Shown here: one piece after another, positions 24,983 to 34,232 of the stretch | How positions within the stretch are numbered: the stretch's first letter is position 1 | Layout: every line of letters begins with the position of its first letter | Source: Ruminococcus sp. | GTDB taxonomy: Bacteria; Bacillota; Clostridia; Oscillospirales; Ruminococcaceae | Direction: 5' to 3' | NCBI GenBank assembly: GCA_031262835.1 | Contig: JAISGY010000036.1 | Coordinates: 1 to 42,249, forward strand | Length of the DNA: 42,249 nucleotides | Notes under the pieces: generated by a model | What the model saw: only the letters and a program-made list of their open reading frames with translations | Told to the model about the DNA's origin: nothing | The model's database searches: none | Position numbers and translations under genes: made by a program

Positions 24983-26161
24983 ATGCTCGACCATCTTCGC
25001 GGAATAATTAAGTTCACTATCGTAACCGACTCGCCCGAGGAGTTTATTAACACAATACGAAAAAGCAGCGTCTCCGCGAGGAATCTTAAAATCGAAGACG
25101 GCTTTTTAACCGGCGAATGTTACGGCTTCGACAAGAAAACGCTTATTAAAATTGCTTCCATGAACCACGCCGAATTTATCGAAACGGGCAGGCGCGGTTT
25201 TATCTTCATTGCAGCAAAGTACCGCCGCAGATACGGCATTGCCGCAGGTGTCGCCGCGGCTCTTGTCATGGTTTTTTTTCTGTCGAATATAACGATGAAG
25301 ATTAACATTTACGGGAATGAAAATATGTCCGACGCGGAGGTTTTAGCAGTTCTTGACGATGCGGGAATACGAATCGGGAGCTATCTCCCGAACATCAGCC
25401 TTGCGGCGGTCGAGCGGGATATAATATCGAACGTGCGCGATGTCGCTTGGGCGGGGATAAAGCGCAGCGGTCCTATTGTGTCGGTTGAAATCTCGGAGAT
25501 GACAAAAAAGCCGGAGATAACCCCGACCAACAGACCTTGCAATATTATTTCAGCGAAAAATTGCCAGATTGTTAAGATCAACAGCGTCCCGATGGGAATG
25601 TTAATCCCGATGCTTTTTGACACCGTCAATGAGGGCGATATCCTCGTTTCCGGCGTTATATCCGGCAAGCTCGGGAATACCTATTACGTCCACGCGATGG
25701 GCGACATAACGGGGAGGTATTCCGAAAAGATAACCTTCAATGAGTCCTTCACCCACAGACGTATTGACTATAAAAGTAAGATAACAAAACGCTCGCTATA
25801 CCTCTTCGGCTTAAAAATCCCGCTTACGCCGTCGACGGGGGAGCCGGAAAATGCAGAGGTTAACGAGGAACTATCCTACTTCAATATCTTAACGCTCGAG
25901 ATACCCATAGGCATAGTCAACACCGAATACCACCCCTATGAAGTGACGGAAGAAATTTTAGCTCCCGAAGCGGCGAACACGCTGCTGCTTGAGAAGGTTT
26001 CGCGGTATGAAGAAAATTTTTTTGCCGACGAAGGGGTTAGTATTGTCTCGAAGGATATTATCTATACCCCTGCGGAGAATGGCTTGTCGCTGACGGTGAG
26101 TTACGTTCTTGAATCAAACATCTGCCAAACGCAATATATCTACGTGAAGAACCACCGATAG
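24983..26161 (+). CDS. yqfD: Sporulation membrane protein YqfD
   Basis: YqfD family members are expressed in the mother cell and needed for normal spore development in B. subtilis. The 392-residue product has a cytoplasmic N-terminal part, one membrane helix near residues 83-103 (YGIAAGVAAALVMVFFLSNI), and a large beta-rich extracytoplasmic domain containing INIYGNENMSDAEVL. GAGGG precedes the ATG. The usual downstream gene phoH is not present; instead the gene ends one base before a convergent PP2C phosphatase gene with no terminator between them. Confidence 0.88.
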   Translation: MLDHLRGIIKFTIVTDSPEEFINTIRKSSVSARNLKIEDGFLTGECYGFDKKTLIKIASMNHAEFIETGRRGFIFIAAKYRRRYGIAAGVAAALVMVFFLSNITMKINIYGNENMSDAEVLAVLDDAGIRIGSYLPNISLAAVERDIISNVRDVAWAGIKRSGPIVSVEISEMTKKPEITPTNRPCNIISAKNCQIVKINSVPMGMLIPMLFDTVNEGDILVSGVISGKLGNTYYVHAMGDITGRYSEKITFNESFTHRRIDYKSKITKRSLYLFGLKIPLTPSTGEPENAEVNEELSYFNILTLEIPIGIVNTEYHPYEVTEEILAPEAANTLLLEKVSRYEENFFADEGVSIVSKDIIYTPAENGLSLTVSYVLESNICQTQYIYVKNHR

Positions 26162-26162
26162 T

Positions 26163-26900
26163 TCAAATTAAAATCCCCAAAACCGTAATATTATCTTTAG
26201 ACCCGCCCATCAGAGCACGTCCGTAAAGTTTTTCTATCCGTACGGAGAGCTTTTCGGGCTGTGACATTATATATTCCGCGTCGGAAACGGGTACGTAGTC
26301 TGAAAAGCCGTCTGTACACATCAAGATAACGTCGCCGGAAAAAAGCTCGGGGAGCTTCGTTACATCGGGGACAGGCTCTGCGGTGAGGTTTCCGAGGGCA
26401 GGGAGGATAACATTTTTATGGGCGAAGGCTTCGCGCTCGGCTTTTGAAAGCTGCCCTGTCTCGAAGAGAAGCTGGGCGAGGGATTGGTCCTTTGTGAGCC
26501 TTGTGAGCTTTTCACCCCGCCAAAGATACGCTCTCGAATCCCCGACGTTGATGACATAGCCGTCAGTGACGCCTGTGAAAGCTACGGCACAGAGCGTCGT
26601 CTGCATATTTTCAAGCTTTTTAAGAGTCCCCTGCATTTTTAAGAACCTATGCACCGAAATGATTAACGCCTCAAAGTCCGTCTTCTCGGAAGGCTTAACC
26701 CCCGACAAAACCCCGAGAGCCATAGCCGAAGCAACCTCCCCGGAAGTTTCGCCCGAGACGCCGTCGGCGACTGCTGCAAAAAGCGGAGGGTTTGCGGTTA
26801 CCTCAGCGGAACCTGCCGATATAACCTTTTTCCCGATTAAGAATGAGTCTTCGTTCTGTCCCGGTTTTTTTCCTTGGTGGGTATAGCCGAAAATGTACAC
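26163..26900 (-). CDS. PP2C family serine/threonine protein phosphatase
   Basis: This metal-dependent phosphatase removes phosphate from Ser/Thr residues. The 245-residue product has the PP2C metal-binding motifs NEDSF (near residue 16), VADGVSG, VGDSRAYLWR, LMCTDGFSD and GSKDNITV, in the PrpC/Stp arrangement. The start is GTG at 26900 with AAGGAG about 10 bases upstream. It is usually paired with a PASTA kinase, but none is in this window. It follows the FapA-family gene by 27 bases, so the two are probably cotranscribed. Its stop lies one base from that of convergent yqfD. Confidence 0.9.
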   Translation of the reverse strand: MYIFGYTHQGKKPGQNEDSFLIGKKVISAGSAEVTANPPLFAAVADGVSGETSGEVASAMALGVLSGVKPSEKTDFEALIISVHRFLKMQGTLKKLENMQTTLCAVAFTGVTDGYVINVGDSRAYLWRGEKLTRLTKDQSLAQLLFETGQLSKAEREAFAHKNVILPALGNLTAEPVPDVTKLPELFSGDVILMCTDGFSDYVPVSDAEYIMSQPEKLSVRIEKLYGRALMGGSKDNITVLGILI

Positions 26901-26927
26901 TGCCCTATAACTCCTTATGATAAGCTG

Positions 26928-28361
26928 TTAAATCGGATTGTAATGTATCTCGTCCTCTTCGTCAACATAAACAGACACGCGATGCCATTCGCCGGTTACT
27001 TCAAAATGCACGGTGTTGATATTAATCTGTGTCTTAGGGTAGATTGTCCCTAAGACATCGAGTTTTAAGTTCTGATGACTCGTTAAAATTTCTTCAATCT
27101 CCGCAACTCTGTCCCTTGCCGTCTTTATGTCGCGCTGGCGTTTTATCCGCTTCCTTACCGATTCGCCGAGGAGTTCTTCGCGCTCGGGAAGAAGGTTTCG
27201 CTCCTCTTTTTTCTTCGCGTTGAGGTAGTCAATAACCATCGTAAGGTCGGTTATTTCGTTTTCGTATCTTAAAATAACGCTTATAAGCTTTCCGCGCTCG
27301 GCATCGAGTATTGAGTTGTCCCCGAGTGAGATAACGGTTGTCGGATAATTGGGCGAGCCGATATTGTTACCGATATTAATCCCGGTAAGGACTGTATACC
27401 TCCCGCCGACAAGCCCGCCGGTTTTCGAGCCCTTTGTAGTTAATGTTCCGCCGCAATAAACTTCGCAGAGTATCAGTGTTGAAGCGGTTATATCCCCCTC
27501 AGCCCTGATATTGCAGTATTCACAGAAATTCGCGGTAATATTCCCGCCCGCTTCAATATTGCAGTGGTTCGCAACCTGCTTAAGCGTAATGCTCCCGGTA
27601 GCCTTAATAAGCGCGCCCGAAAAAACACCGCCTTGGATTGTAATATTGCCGCCGGTGCTTACAACCTTAAAACCCTCGCCGACATTCCCGCGGATATTAA
27701 TATCGGACAAAAATTCAATATTCCCGGTATTAAAATCAATATCGGCTTTAATATCAAGCACCCGCTTAACGACAAATGCGGTTTTATCATAGACAAGATG
27801 CCCGTCAATCGCGGCGGATAGCGTAAGCCCGTCAACAGATAGAACAGTCCCGACACCGACAGTAAATGCCGCCTTTTTCGGAGGATTCGGCGTAATCTCT
27901 CTGTCGAAAACATCCCGCCCCGGTTCGCCGTCAACAGGAAGAGTTATCACGGCGATAACAGTCCCGGCGGTAATGCTTCTAATCTGCCCGAGTTCGCGAT
28001 AATCGACATACCCGTCCTCGTCCTCAATAGGCACAGCCGCGACGAATTTATCGAATTTATATGTAATTGTTCCGTCGTGTCCCGCGGTTGCCGGTTTATA
28101 CTTAGCAACAACCATTTCCTTGCCGTAAATCTTCGCCGAAACAATTCCCTCAAGCGTTTTTTCATTTATGCCGTAACGAACGCCCGCTTCTTCGAGGGCG
28201 GTATGTAAGAGTTCGATGGTCATTTCTTTTCCGCCGTTTTTCGGCGGGACAACTTCAATGGTTGCCGATACGCTTTTTTCTTCTATCCTGACAATTGCGT
28301 AACAGTCAACGACAGGTTCGGTATTTTGCGCCGCTTGGACGGCTTCGTTCTCGTTATTCAT
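26928..28361 (-). CDS. FapA family polymerisation-domain protein (DUF342)
   Basis: The 477-residue product matches the FapA/DUF342 layout. It has an N-terminal mixed domain, then a right-handed beta-helix built of repeated Gly/Asn-rich rungs (for example GGNITIQGGVFSGALIKATG around residues 230-250). A charged coiled-coil segment (about 355-430) and a short C-terminal domain follow. These proteins are widespread in Firmicutes and some link to motility, cell shape or surface assembly; the exact function is unknown. It starts at 28361 with AGG upstream, under an extended -10 promoter, and is followed by the PP2C gene. Confidence 0.83.
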   Translation of the reverse strand: MNNENEAVQAAQNTEPVVDCYAIVRIEEKSVSATIEVVPPKNGGKEMTIELLHTALEEAGVRYGINEKTLEGIVSAKIYGKEMVVAKYKPATAGHDGTITYKFDKFVAAVPIEDEDGYVDYRELGQIRSITAGTVIAVITLPVDGEPGRDVFDREITPNPPKKAAFTVGVGTVLSVDGLTLSAAIDGHLVYDKTAFVVKRVLDIKADIDFNTGNIEFLSDINIRGNVGEGFKVVSTGGNITIQGGVFSGALIKATGSITLKQVANHCNIEAGGNITANFCEYCNIRAEGDITASTLILCEVYCGGTLTTKGSKTGGLVGGRYTVLTGINIGNNIGSPNYPTTVISLGDNSILDAERGKLISVILRYENEITDLTMVIDYLNAKKKEERNLLPEREELLGESVRKRIKRQRDIKTARDRVAEIEEILTSHQNLKLDVLGTIYPKTQININTVHFEVTGEWHRVSVYVDEEDEIHYNPI

Positions 28362-28442
28362 TTTCTTACCTAAATATACCGATTAATTCTTTATCTGTAT
28401 GTATTTGTCATCTGCATCCTGCCAATAAGCTACTGTAACACT

Positions 28443-28448
28443 ATTATA
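28443..28448 (-). promoter_or_regulatory. Extended -10 promoter of the FapA-PP2C pair
   Basis: On the minus strand ATGTTATAAT carries TATAAT (28448-28443) with the TGn extension. The only -35 candidate is weak (TTGTTT, 16-17 bases upstream). The leader would be about 75 bases. The box lies just past the rluA stop, so rluA transcripts may also read through. Confidence 0.55.
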
Positions 28449-28480
28449 ACATAAACTATTCAAAAAAACAATACATTTTT

Positions 28481-29419
28481 TTAAAAAATATCAACGAACC
28501 AAGGTAATGGTGTTACAAATTCTTTTTTGTCTAAATACGACAAACTCTCCGCAGGCGTTAAAAACTCAAACCGCAGTTTATACGCATGAAGGCACTGGGT
28601 TTTAACATGAAACTTCCGATTAACCGCATTGCTCCCGTATTTTCCGTCCCCCAAGAGCGGATAACCTATATGGGCAAGATGTGCTCTTATCTGGTGGGTG
28701 CGCCCGGTAATAAGGCGGACTTCAAGTAAAGCCAAGTCCTTTTCCGGGTAGGTTTTCATTACGGTGTATTCGGTAATAATCTTCTTGCTCCCGGGGACGA
28801 ACCTGTCGTAAATTTTAACCATCTTGTCGTTCTTGATATGGTAAGCGGTAAGGGTATCACTTTTCTTTTCGGGGATTCCGACGGTTAAGGTGAGGTAGCT
28901 TTTTTTTATTTCGTGATGTTTTATCTTCTCGTTCATAATCCGAAGTGAGGGCGCGTTTTTTGCCGCGATAACTATCCCGCTGGTGTTTCGGTCGAGGCGG
29001 TTGCAGAGCGCGGGGGTAAAACTCTGTTCATTATCCGGGTCGTATTCGCCCTTTTTATAGAGGTAGGAAATAAGCCTGTCCGCAAGGGTATCAAGGCTTC
29101 CTTCGTCGTCTTCATGAACAACAAGCCCGGCTGGCTTATTAATAAGAATAATATTATCGTCCTCATAAACGGGGTCAATGTCTGAGTGTTCATTAATTTT
29201 CAGCTTATTCTTCACTAAAAATTCATCATTAATGTAGATTTTTATGTTATCATGTAATTGTATAACTGTATCCGGATATGCACGCCGCCCGTTAACCTTA
29301 ATATCCTTTTTGCGAATAGCCTTGTGGAGCATACCGGCAGGGAGTAAAGGGAATACTTTTGTTAAAAACTTATCGAGCCGCTGCCCTGTATCATTCGCGC
29401 CGGCAGTTATCTCTTTCAT
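28481..29419 (-). CDS. RluA family 23S rRNA/tRNA pseudouridine synthase
   Basis: The enzyme converts specific uridines to pseudouridine in rRNA (RluC/RluD type). The 312-residue product has an N-terminal S4 RNA-binding domain (about 10-70) and the catalytic motif NRLDRNTSGIVI near residue 140, containing the nucleophilic Asp. Conserved LITGRTHQIRAHLAHIGYPL and LGDGKYG motifs follow. CNRLDR replaces the more usual HRLDR. AAAGG lies before the ATG. It is divergent from radC with only 29 bases between the two starts, so their control regions overlap. Which uridine it modifies cannot be told. Confidence 0.9.
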   Translation of the reverse strand: MKEITAGANDTGQRLDKFLTKVFPLLPAGMLHKAIRKKDIKVNGRRAYPDTVIQLHDNIKIYINDEFLVKNKLKINEHSDIDPVYEDDNIILINKPAGLVVHEDDEGSLDTLADRLISYLYKKGEYDPDNEQSFTPALCNRLDRNTSGIVIAAKNAPSLRIMNEKIKHHEIKKSYLTLTVGIPEKKSDTLTAYHIKNDKMVKIYDRFVPGSKKIITEYTVMKTYPEKDLALLEVRLITGRTHQIRAHLAHIGYPLLGDGKYGSNAVNRKFHVKTQCLHAYKLRFEFLTPAESLSYLDKKEFVTPLPWFVDIF

Positions 29420-29448
29420 CAGCGAACCTTTCTAATCGGAGTATATAT

Positions 29449-30138
29449 ATGAAGGAAAATCTTCACGAGAACCACAGAGCGCGTATGCGGGAAAAATTCT
29501 TCAAAGAGGGTTTTAGAAACTTCGGGGCGCATGAAGTTGTTGAGTTTCTCCTCTTTTTTACAATTCCGCGCGTTAATACAAATGAAATCGCGCACAAGCT
29601 CTTACTTCGTTTCGGAAGCGTTGCCGCGCTCTTTGACGCATCGAAGGAAGCACTCATGGAGGCGGGTTGTTCCGAAAGCACAGCCGCGCTCCTAAAGGCA
29701 ATCCCGCTCTGTTTTCGTGTCTATTTCGGTTCAAGGAACGATTCCTTCGTCTACGATTCGCCGAAAAAGCTTATGTCGCTCTTTACCCACGAGTTCCCGG
29801 TTAAAAACGTTGAGGAATTCCGCCTCGCCTGTTTCACCCCGAAACTTCATCTTATCGGTAACTCCGTTCACCTCATAAACGAGGGCGCGCCGAACACAAT
29901 AGAAATCAATATGCGAAAGCTCGTCAAGACGGTAATACAAAGCGAAACAAACTCCGTCGCCGTCTCCCACAACCACCCGAACGCGTCGTCTTACCCCTCA
30001 AACGCCGATATCTCTTCAACCCGCTACATAGGTCAGACCCTACGCGCCTTCGGCGTTCGTCTTCTCGACCACATTATCATCGGCACAGACGGTCCCTACT
30101 CAATGCGAGAAAGCGGACATTTTAATATTTTTGAATAA
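29449..30138 (+). CDS. radC: RadC family JAB/MPN protein
   Basis: The start is placed at 29449 (MKENLHENHRARMREKF), with GGAG 8 bases upstream; the longer frame would overlap divergent rluA. The 229-residue product has an N-terminal helix-hairpin-helix region (about 40-90) and a C-terminal JAB domain. That domain carries VSHNHPNASSYPSNADIS, the JAMM metal-binding pattern (HxHP...S..D), and LLDHIIIGTDGPYSM. RadC was once linked to DNA repair, but its function is unresolved. It is 41 bases upstream of uvrB, possibly cotranscribed. Confidence 0.9.
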   Translation: MKENLHENHRARMREKFFKEGFRNFGAHEVVEFLLFFTIPRVNTNEIAHKLLLRFGSVAALFDASKEALMEAGCSESTAALLKAIPLCFRVYFGSRNDSFVYDSPKKLMSLFTHEFPVKNVEEFRLACFTPKLHLIGNSVHLINEGAPNTIEINMRKLVKTVIQSETNSVAVSHNHPNASSYPSNADISSTRYIGQTLRAFGVRLLDHIIIGTDGPYSMRESGHFNIFE

Positions 30139-30179
30139 CTCCATTATAACATATTATCAAGCGAATTTAAAGAGGTTTC

Positions 30180-32165
30180 ATGGATAAATTTATTCTTCAC
30201 AGCGAATATGCCCTCTCCGGCGATCAGGGCGAGGCAGTGGACAAGCTTGTTGCGGGGCTCCAAAGCGGCATGGGTGAGCAAACCCTTCTCGGCGTTACCG
30301 GTTCGGGGAAGACCTTTACTATGGCGAATGTCATCGCGAAGGTTAACCGCCCTACCCTTGTCCTCGCACATAACAAAATCTTAGCCGCACAACTCTGCTC
30401 GGAGTTCAAGGAGTTTTTCCCCGAAAACGCCGTTGAATATTTCGTCTCCTATTACGACTATTACCAGCCCGAAGCATACGTCCCCTCGACAGATTCATAC
30501 ATTGAAAAGGATTCGTCCATAAACGACGAGATAGATAAACTCCGCCACTCCGCAACCTCCGCGCTTGCCGAACGCCGGGACGTTATAATTGTCGCCTCGG
30601 TTTCCTGTATCTACACCCTCGGTTCGCCGGAAGACTACCGCACAATGATAATCTCCCTCCGAAAAGGGCAAATTTGTTCAAGAGACGACCTTCTTTCAAT
30701 GCTTGTCGCGCTTCAATACGAACGAAATGACATGAATTTTACCCGCTCGACCTTCCGGGTGCGCGGGGACGTTGTTGAAATCTTCCCTGCGGGGGCGAGC
30801 GAAACGGCGATACGGGTTGAAACTTACGACGATGAAGTTGAACGGATAACCGAATTCCGCCCGCTGACGGGGGAAATTATTGCGGAGCTTTCCCACGCGG
30901 CAATCTACCCCGCTTCGCACTATGTTGTTTCAAAAGAGCGGCTCGAAGGGGCGATACTCGACCTACAAGAAGAGCTTGCGGAGCGGATAAAGTATTTTGA
31001 GGAAAAGGGCTTGTTAATTGAGGCGCAGAGGATAAAACAGCGGACCGAATATGACATTGAGATGCTTGAGGAAATCGGTTTTTGCAAGGGGATTGAAAAC
31101 TACTCCCGTGTTATCGCGCGCCGCGCCCCAGGCAGCACCCCCTACACCCTCCTCGACCACTTCCCCGAAGACTTCCTCTTTATCGCGGACGAAAGCCACG
31201 TTTCAATCCCCCAAGTCCGCGGAATGAGCGCGGGGGACAGGGCGCGGAAAGAAACGCTTATACAGTACGGCTTCCGCCTCCCCTCCGCGATGGATAACCG
31301 CCCCTTAACCTTCGATGAATTTTACGATAAGCTTGGGCAGATTATCTACGTCTCGGCGACACCCGGGGTAATTGAACGAGAACGTTCCGCACAGATTGCC
31401 GAACAGATTATCCGCCCCACAGGGCTTATTGACCCCGAAATCATTGTTAAACCGATTGACGGGCAGATTGAAGACCTTATCTTCCAGATCCGCGAGCGCA
31501 CCCAAAACAAAGAGCGCGTCCTTGTTACAACACTCACAAAAAAGATGGCGGAGGACTTAACCGAATACCTTGCAAATGTAGGCATAAAGGTGCGGTATCT
31601 TCACCACGATATTGACACAATCGAGCGGATGGAGATTATCCGCGACCTTCGCCTCGGGGAATTCGACGTTCTTGTCGGGATTAATCTTTTGAGGGAGGGA
31701 CTCGACCTGCCGGAGGTCTCCCTCGTTGCGATTCTTGACGCGGATAAGGAAGGATTCCTGCGCTCCGAAAGTTCGCTTATTCAGACGGTAGGACGCGCCG
31801 CAAGGAATGAGCACGGACAGGTTATAATGTACGCCGACAGCGTTACAAAGTCAATGTACGCCTGTATTACAGAGACGGAAAGGCGGCGGAATATCCAAAA
31901 AGCCTACAACGAAAAGCATAACATCACGCCGCAGACCATTATCAAAGACATTCGCGGCGTTCTCGAAATTTCAACCCGCGCCGAAACCGATTCGGAGGTT
32001 AAGGCGGCTAAAAAGCAATATACGGCAATTGAAAAAGCCCGCCTTATCGAAAGCCTCACCGAACAGATGAAGGACGCGGCGAAGATTTTGGAATTTGAAC
32101 ACGCGGCGTTTTTGCGCGATAAAATTAATGAACTGAAAGGTATAAAAAAAGTTGGAAAAAAATAA
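30180..32165 (+). CDS. uvrB: Excinuclease ABC subunit B
   Basis: UvrB is the damage-verifying helicase-like subunit of nucleotide excision repair; it is loaded by UvrA and recruits UvrC. The 661-residue, full-length product has Walker [11 protein letters not shown], the beta-hairpin motif [12 protein letters not shown], the DESH Walker B box, helicase motif QTVGRAAR, and a C-terminal UvrC-binding UVR domain (about 620-655). AGAGG precedes the ATG. uvrA lies 22 kb away on the other strand, so the usual uvrBA operon is split here. No clear LexA box was found immediately upstream. Confidence 0.97.
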   Translation: MDKFILHSEYALSGDQGEAVDKLVAGLQSGMGEQTLLGVTGSGKTFTMANVIAKVNRPTLVLAHNKILAAQLCSEFKEFFPENAVEYFVSYYDYYQPEAYVPSTDSYIEKDSSINDEIDKLRHSATSALAERRDVIIVASVSCIYTLGSPEDYRTMIISLRKGQICSRDDLLSMLVALQYERNDMNFTRSTFRVRGDVVEIFPAGASETAIRVETYDDEVERITEFRPLTGEIIAELSHAAIYPASHYVVSKERLEGAILDLQEELAERIKYFEEKGLLIEAQRIKQRTEYDIEMLEEIGFCKGIENYSRVIARRAPGSTPYTLLDHFPEDFLFIADESHVSIPQVRGMSAGDRARKETLIQYGFRLPSAMDNRPLTFDEFYDKLGQIIYVSATPGVIERERSAQIAEQIIRPTGLIDPEIIVKPIDGQIEDLIFQIRERTQNKERVLVTTLTKKMAEDLTEYLANVGIKVRYLHHDIDTIERMEIIRDLRLGEFDVLVGINLLREGLDLPEVSLVAILDADKEGFLRSESSLIQTVGRAARNEHGQVIMYADSVTKSMYACITETERRRNIQKAYNEKHNITPQTIIKDIRGVLEISTRAETDSEVKAAKKQYTAIEKARLIESLTEQMKDAAKILEFEHAAFLRDKINELKGIKKVGKK

Positions 32166-32166
32166 T

Positions 32167-32640
32167 ATGTCGGTAAACGGCGCAAAAGGCAGCGATACGG
32201 CGGCGAGTTTAACCTTACTCGGGAGCGGGAAAACGGTTTACCCGGCGGAATATTCCCCTGCCCTGCTTGAAGCCTTCGACAATAAGTTCCCGGACAGGGA
32301 CTACTTCGTCGAGTTTAACTGCCCGGAGTTTACCTGCCTCTGCCCGATAACAGGGCAGCCCGATTTCGCTAAAATTACCGTTAAATATATCCCGAACATA
32401 AAGATGGTTGAATCGAAGTCGCTTAAGCTCTATCTCTTTTCCTTCCGCAACCACGGCGGCTTCCACGAAGACTCCGTTAATATTATTATGCGGGATTTGG
32501 TTAACCTAATGAGCCCTAAGTATATAGAAGTCTTAGGCGAATTCACCCCTCGCGGCGGCATTTCAATACACCCTTTTGTTAACTACGGAATGGATGAAAA
32601 GTGGCAAGGTTTTGCTATGAAGCGTATGGAAAAATATTAA
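32167..32640 (+). CDS. queF: NADPH-dependent 7-cyano-7-deazaguanine reductase
   Basis: QueF reduces preQ0 to preQ1 in queuosine biosynthesis. The short-form product (157 residues from ATG 32167) has [13 protein letters not shown] with the catalytic Cys, [20 protein letters not shown] with the NADPH-binding and catalytic Asp-region pattern of the family, and [16 protein letters not shown] at 32152 with AAAGG 11 bases upstream is an alternative start that would overlap the uvrB end. The gene follows uvrB by one base, an operon arrangement with no obvious functional link. No other queuosine genes are in the window. Confidence 0.93.
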   Translation: MSVNGAKGSDTAASLTLLGSGKTVYPAEYSPALLEAFDNKFPDRDYFVEFNCPEFTCLCPITGQPDFAKITVKYIPNIKMVESKSLKLYLFSFRNHGGFHEDSVNIIMRDLVNLMSPKYIEVLGEFTPRGGISIHPFVNYGMDEKWQGFAMKRMEKY

Positions 32641-32644
32641 TGAA

Positions 32645-32679
32645 AAAACGTGCGGCAGATTAAAATCTTCGCACGTTTT
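32645..32679. terminator. Bidirectional terminator between queF and the FIST gene
   Basis: AAAACGTGCG (32645-32654) pairs with CGCACGTTTT (32670-32679) around a 15-base loop. T-runs are on both sides (TTTTCGTTT on plus, TTTTTT on minus), serving the convergent queF and FIST genes. Confidence 0.88.
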
Positions 32680-32682
32680 CGT

Positions 32683-33834
32683 TTATATTACACAGACACA
32701 GAGGTTGTTATTCTGGAAGGTGTTTACTACCTTTCCGTCAATGAACATAGGGTAGATTTCACCGCCCGAGTAGGCGAAATTATACGCTTTTCCGGCAAGC
32801 TTTTCGGCGATTATATTTATCTCGTCGGTTGAGTCCGTACCGAGCTGCCAGAGCCTTGTTGCACACGAATATATAAGCACAACCGAAGCTTCTTTCGCTA
32901 TGTACATAATCTCATTCGCAATCTCCGACGCCGAGCTTCTTACATCGTCCGATGTAATGAGCGCGAAATCAACTATCGCACCCGGATAAGCGTCCCCCGA
33001 AAGGATTATTGCCTTCTTTTCAAAATCAATCCCTAAGCAGTTTCGCATTATTACCGAACCGTCATGGTAGGTTAAGACAAGGGGCTGCGTAATAATATTC
33101 CGATACGTCCCCTCCGTTGAAATGCCTTTTTGTACGATATAGTCCCAAGCCGGAATCCCGTCAATCTTATAAACATAGGTCTGTTCCGCTTCTTCAATCA
33201 TGCCGCTCGTTCTGTACATTGTCCCTGCGCGAAAAGAGGTACATTTAAAGGTCGGCTTTATATTACCGTAAATTCCGACATAAACCGCACCGAATTCGGT
33301 GTGCTTTCCGTTATGGATAGTATAAGACTCGGAAAAATCCTCATTGTCCGATATAGGGAGCGACCCGAACACAGGCACACCCGGAAGCCCTTCCGAAAAC
33401 GAATTAACAAGAACATCACCCGAAACAAAACTCATAAAACTAACATACGATAAAACAAGCGCGGGCATTTTTCCGTCTTCGGCAAATTGAACGGCGGTTT
33501 TATAGCAATTCGCCGCAACCTTCGAGCCCTCATCAGTCTCGAAAGACTTAACCTTAAATTCACATTCGTCGGAGGTCAAAACAGTTAACGTCAACGCAAG
33601 GTGAGCACTCGTACCCGAAACCGCCGGAAGACTGCAGGTTATCCCAACCGTCTCGAACGGCAGGGCTTTACATACCGCTTCAAGCACACCCGTCGTTATA
33701 AACTCCGAGTGACACTGTACTATCCCTACGGCGTTCGACTTAATCTTAGTAATGTCAATCTGTTCTTGTATCTCTTTAACAGCAACTTCGGGAATGTCAG
33801 CTTCAGCCGTAAAAGCCGTTACCATCTTAATCAT
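32683..33834 (-). CDS. Stand-alone FIST domain protein
   Basis: This is a predicted cytoplasmic sensor of 383 residues made only of FIST_N (about 15-210) and FIST_C (about 220-375) domains. Segments such as LPGVPVFGSLPISD and AYNFAYSGGEIYPMF fit the family. FIST domains are thought to bind small ligands such as amino acids and usually sit beside or inside signalling proteins; here there is no output domain. ATG 33834 is used, with no clear ribosome site. The promoter predicts a leader of only about 8 bases. It is the second FIST protein in the window, the other being fused to EAL. Confidence 0.8.
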   Translation of the reverse strand: MIKMVTAFTAEADIPEVAVKEIQEQIDITKIKSNAVGIVQCHSEFITTGVLEAVCKALPFETVGITCSLPAVSGTSAHLALTLTVLTSDECEFKVKSFETDEGSKVAANCYKTAVQFAEDGKMPALVLSYVSFMSFVSGDVLVNSFSEGLPGVPVFGSLPISDNEDFSESYTIHNGKHTEFGAVYVGIYGNIKPTFKCTSFRAGTMYRTSGMIEEAEQTYVYKIDGIPAWDYIVQKGISTEGTYRNIITQPLVLTYHDGSVIMRNCLGIDFEKKAIILSGDAYPGAIVDFALITSDDVRSSASEIANEIMYIAKEASVVLIYSCATRLWQLGTDSTDEINIIAEKLAGKAYNFAYSGGEIYPMFIDGKVVNTFQNNNLCVCVI

Positions 33835-33848
33835 GATATTCTCACTAT

Positions 33849-33877
33849 AATATAATATTCCAAAATGAATGATGCAA
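33849..33877 (-). promoter_or_regulatory. Promoter of the FIST gene
   Basis: On the minus strand TTGCAT (33877-33872), 17 bases, then TATATT (33854-33849). The predicted start near 33842 is about 8 bases from the ATG, which would leave no room for a ribosome site. Confidence 0.6.
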
Positions 33878-33920
33878 AGTAATTTCTTTCATTTTCTCTC
33901 TATATACAATTATATCAATC

Positions 33921-33956
33921 GTTTTATGAAACGTCAACATATTTGTTTCATGAAAT
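33921..33956. promoter_or_regulatory. Pair of similar palindromes upstream of the FIST promoter
   Basis: GTTTTATGAAAC (33921-33932) and GTTTCATGAAAT (33945-33956) are near-identical palindromic 12-mers whose centres are 24 bp apart. They lie 44-79 bases upstream of the FIST -35. They could be tandem binding sites for a dimeric regulator. There is no gene in 33835-34107. Confidence 0.4.
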
Positions 33957-33981
33957 TAACATACAAACTCATATTTACACA

Positions 33982-34010
33982 CCAAAAAAGCGTATAATAC
34001 GCCCTTTTGG
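33982..34010. other. 29-bp imperfect inverted repeat containing TATAAT
   Basis: CCAAAA-AA-GCGTAT and ATACGC-CC-TTTTGG are mirror arms (12 of 14 positions pair) around a single central base. A plus-strand TATAAT (33993-33998) lies in the middle. On the minus strand the inner arm GCGTA/TACGC is followed by six T. It could be an operator over a promoter for the tRNA gene or a weak minus-strand terminator. No good -35 is seen. Confidence 0.4.
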
Positions 34011-34107
34011 AATACTTTATGCCTGTTTATCCTTTGTTTACAGTTTGTACAAATAATATTGTTTATATCTGCTTAAAATTTTGTTAAAATAAAAAAGCAT
34101 ATGATAT

Positions 34108-34181
34108 GTGTCCGTAGCTCAGCTGGATAGAGCGTCAGACTCCGACTCTGAAGGCCGCCGGTTCAAATCCGGCCGGGCATA
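34108..34181 (+). tRNA. tRNA-Arg (anticodon CCG)
   Basis: The 74-base cloverleaf was read by hand. Acceptor GTGTCCG pairs with CGGGCAT (with G-U pairs), D arm GCTC/GAGC, anticodon stem TCAGA/TCTGA around the loop CTCCGAC (anticodon CCG, decoding CGG). The variable loop is 5 bases and the T arm GCCGG/CCGGC encloses TTCAAAT. The discriminator is A. The 3' CCA is not encoded and must be added by CCA-transferase. A small hairpin (34185-34197) and a terminator follow. Confidence 0.93.
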
Positions 34182-34196
34182 GAAGCATCAAAGATG

Positions 34197-34231
34197 CACA
34201 AAACCGCCGAAACGAAACGGCGGTTTTTGTG
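34197..34231. terminator. Terminator between tRNA-Arg and glgP
   Basis: CACAAAACCGCCG (34197-34209) pairs with CGGCGGTTTTTGTG (34218-34231) around AAACGAAA. T-runs occur on both sides, so it can end both the tRNA transcript and the long minus-strand glgP operon. Confidence 0.88.
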
Positions 34232-34232
34232 T

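Noticed and set aside
30139-30179. LexA box upstream of uvrB
   Set aside because: Only an AACATAT half site is seen, with no matching GTT half; not supportable.
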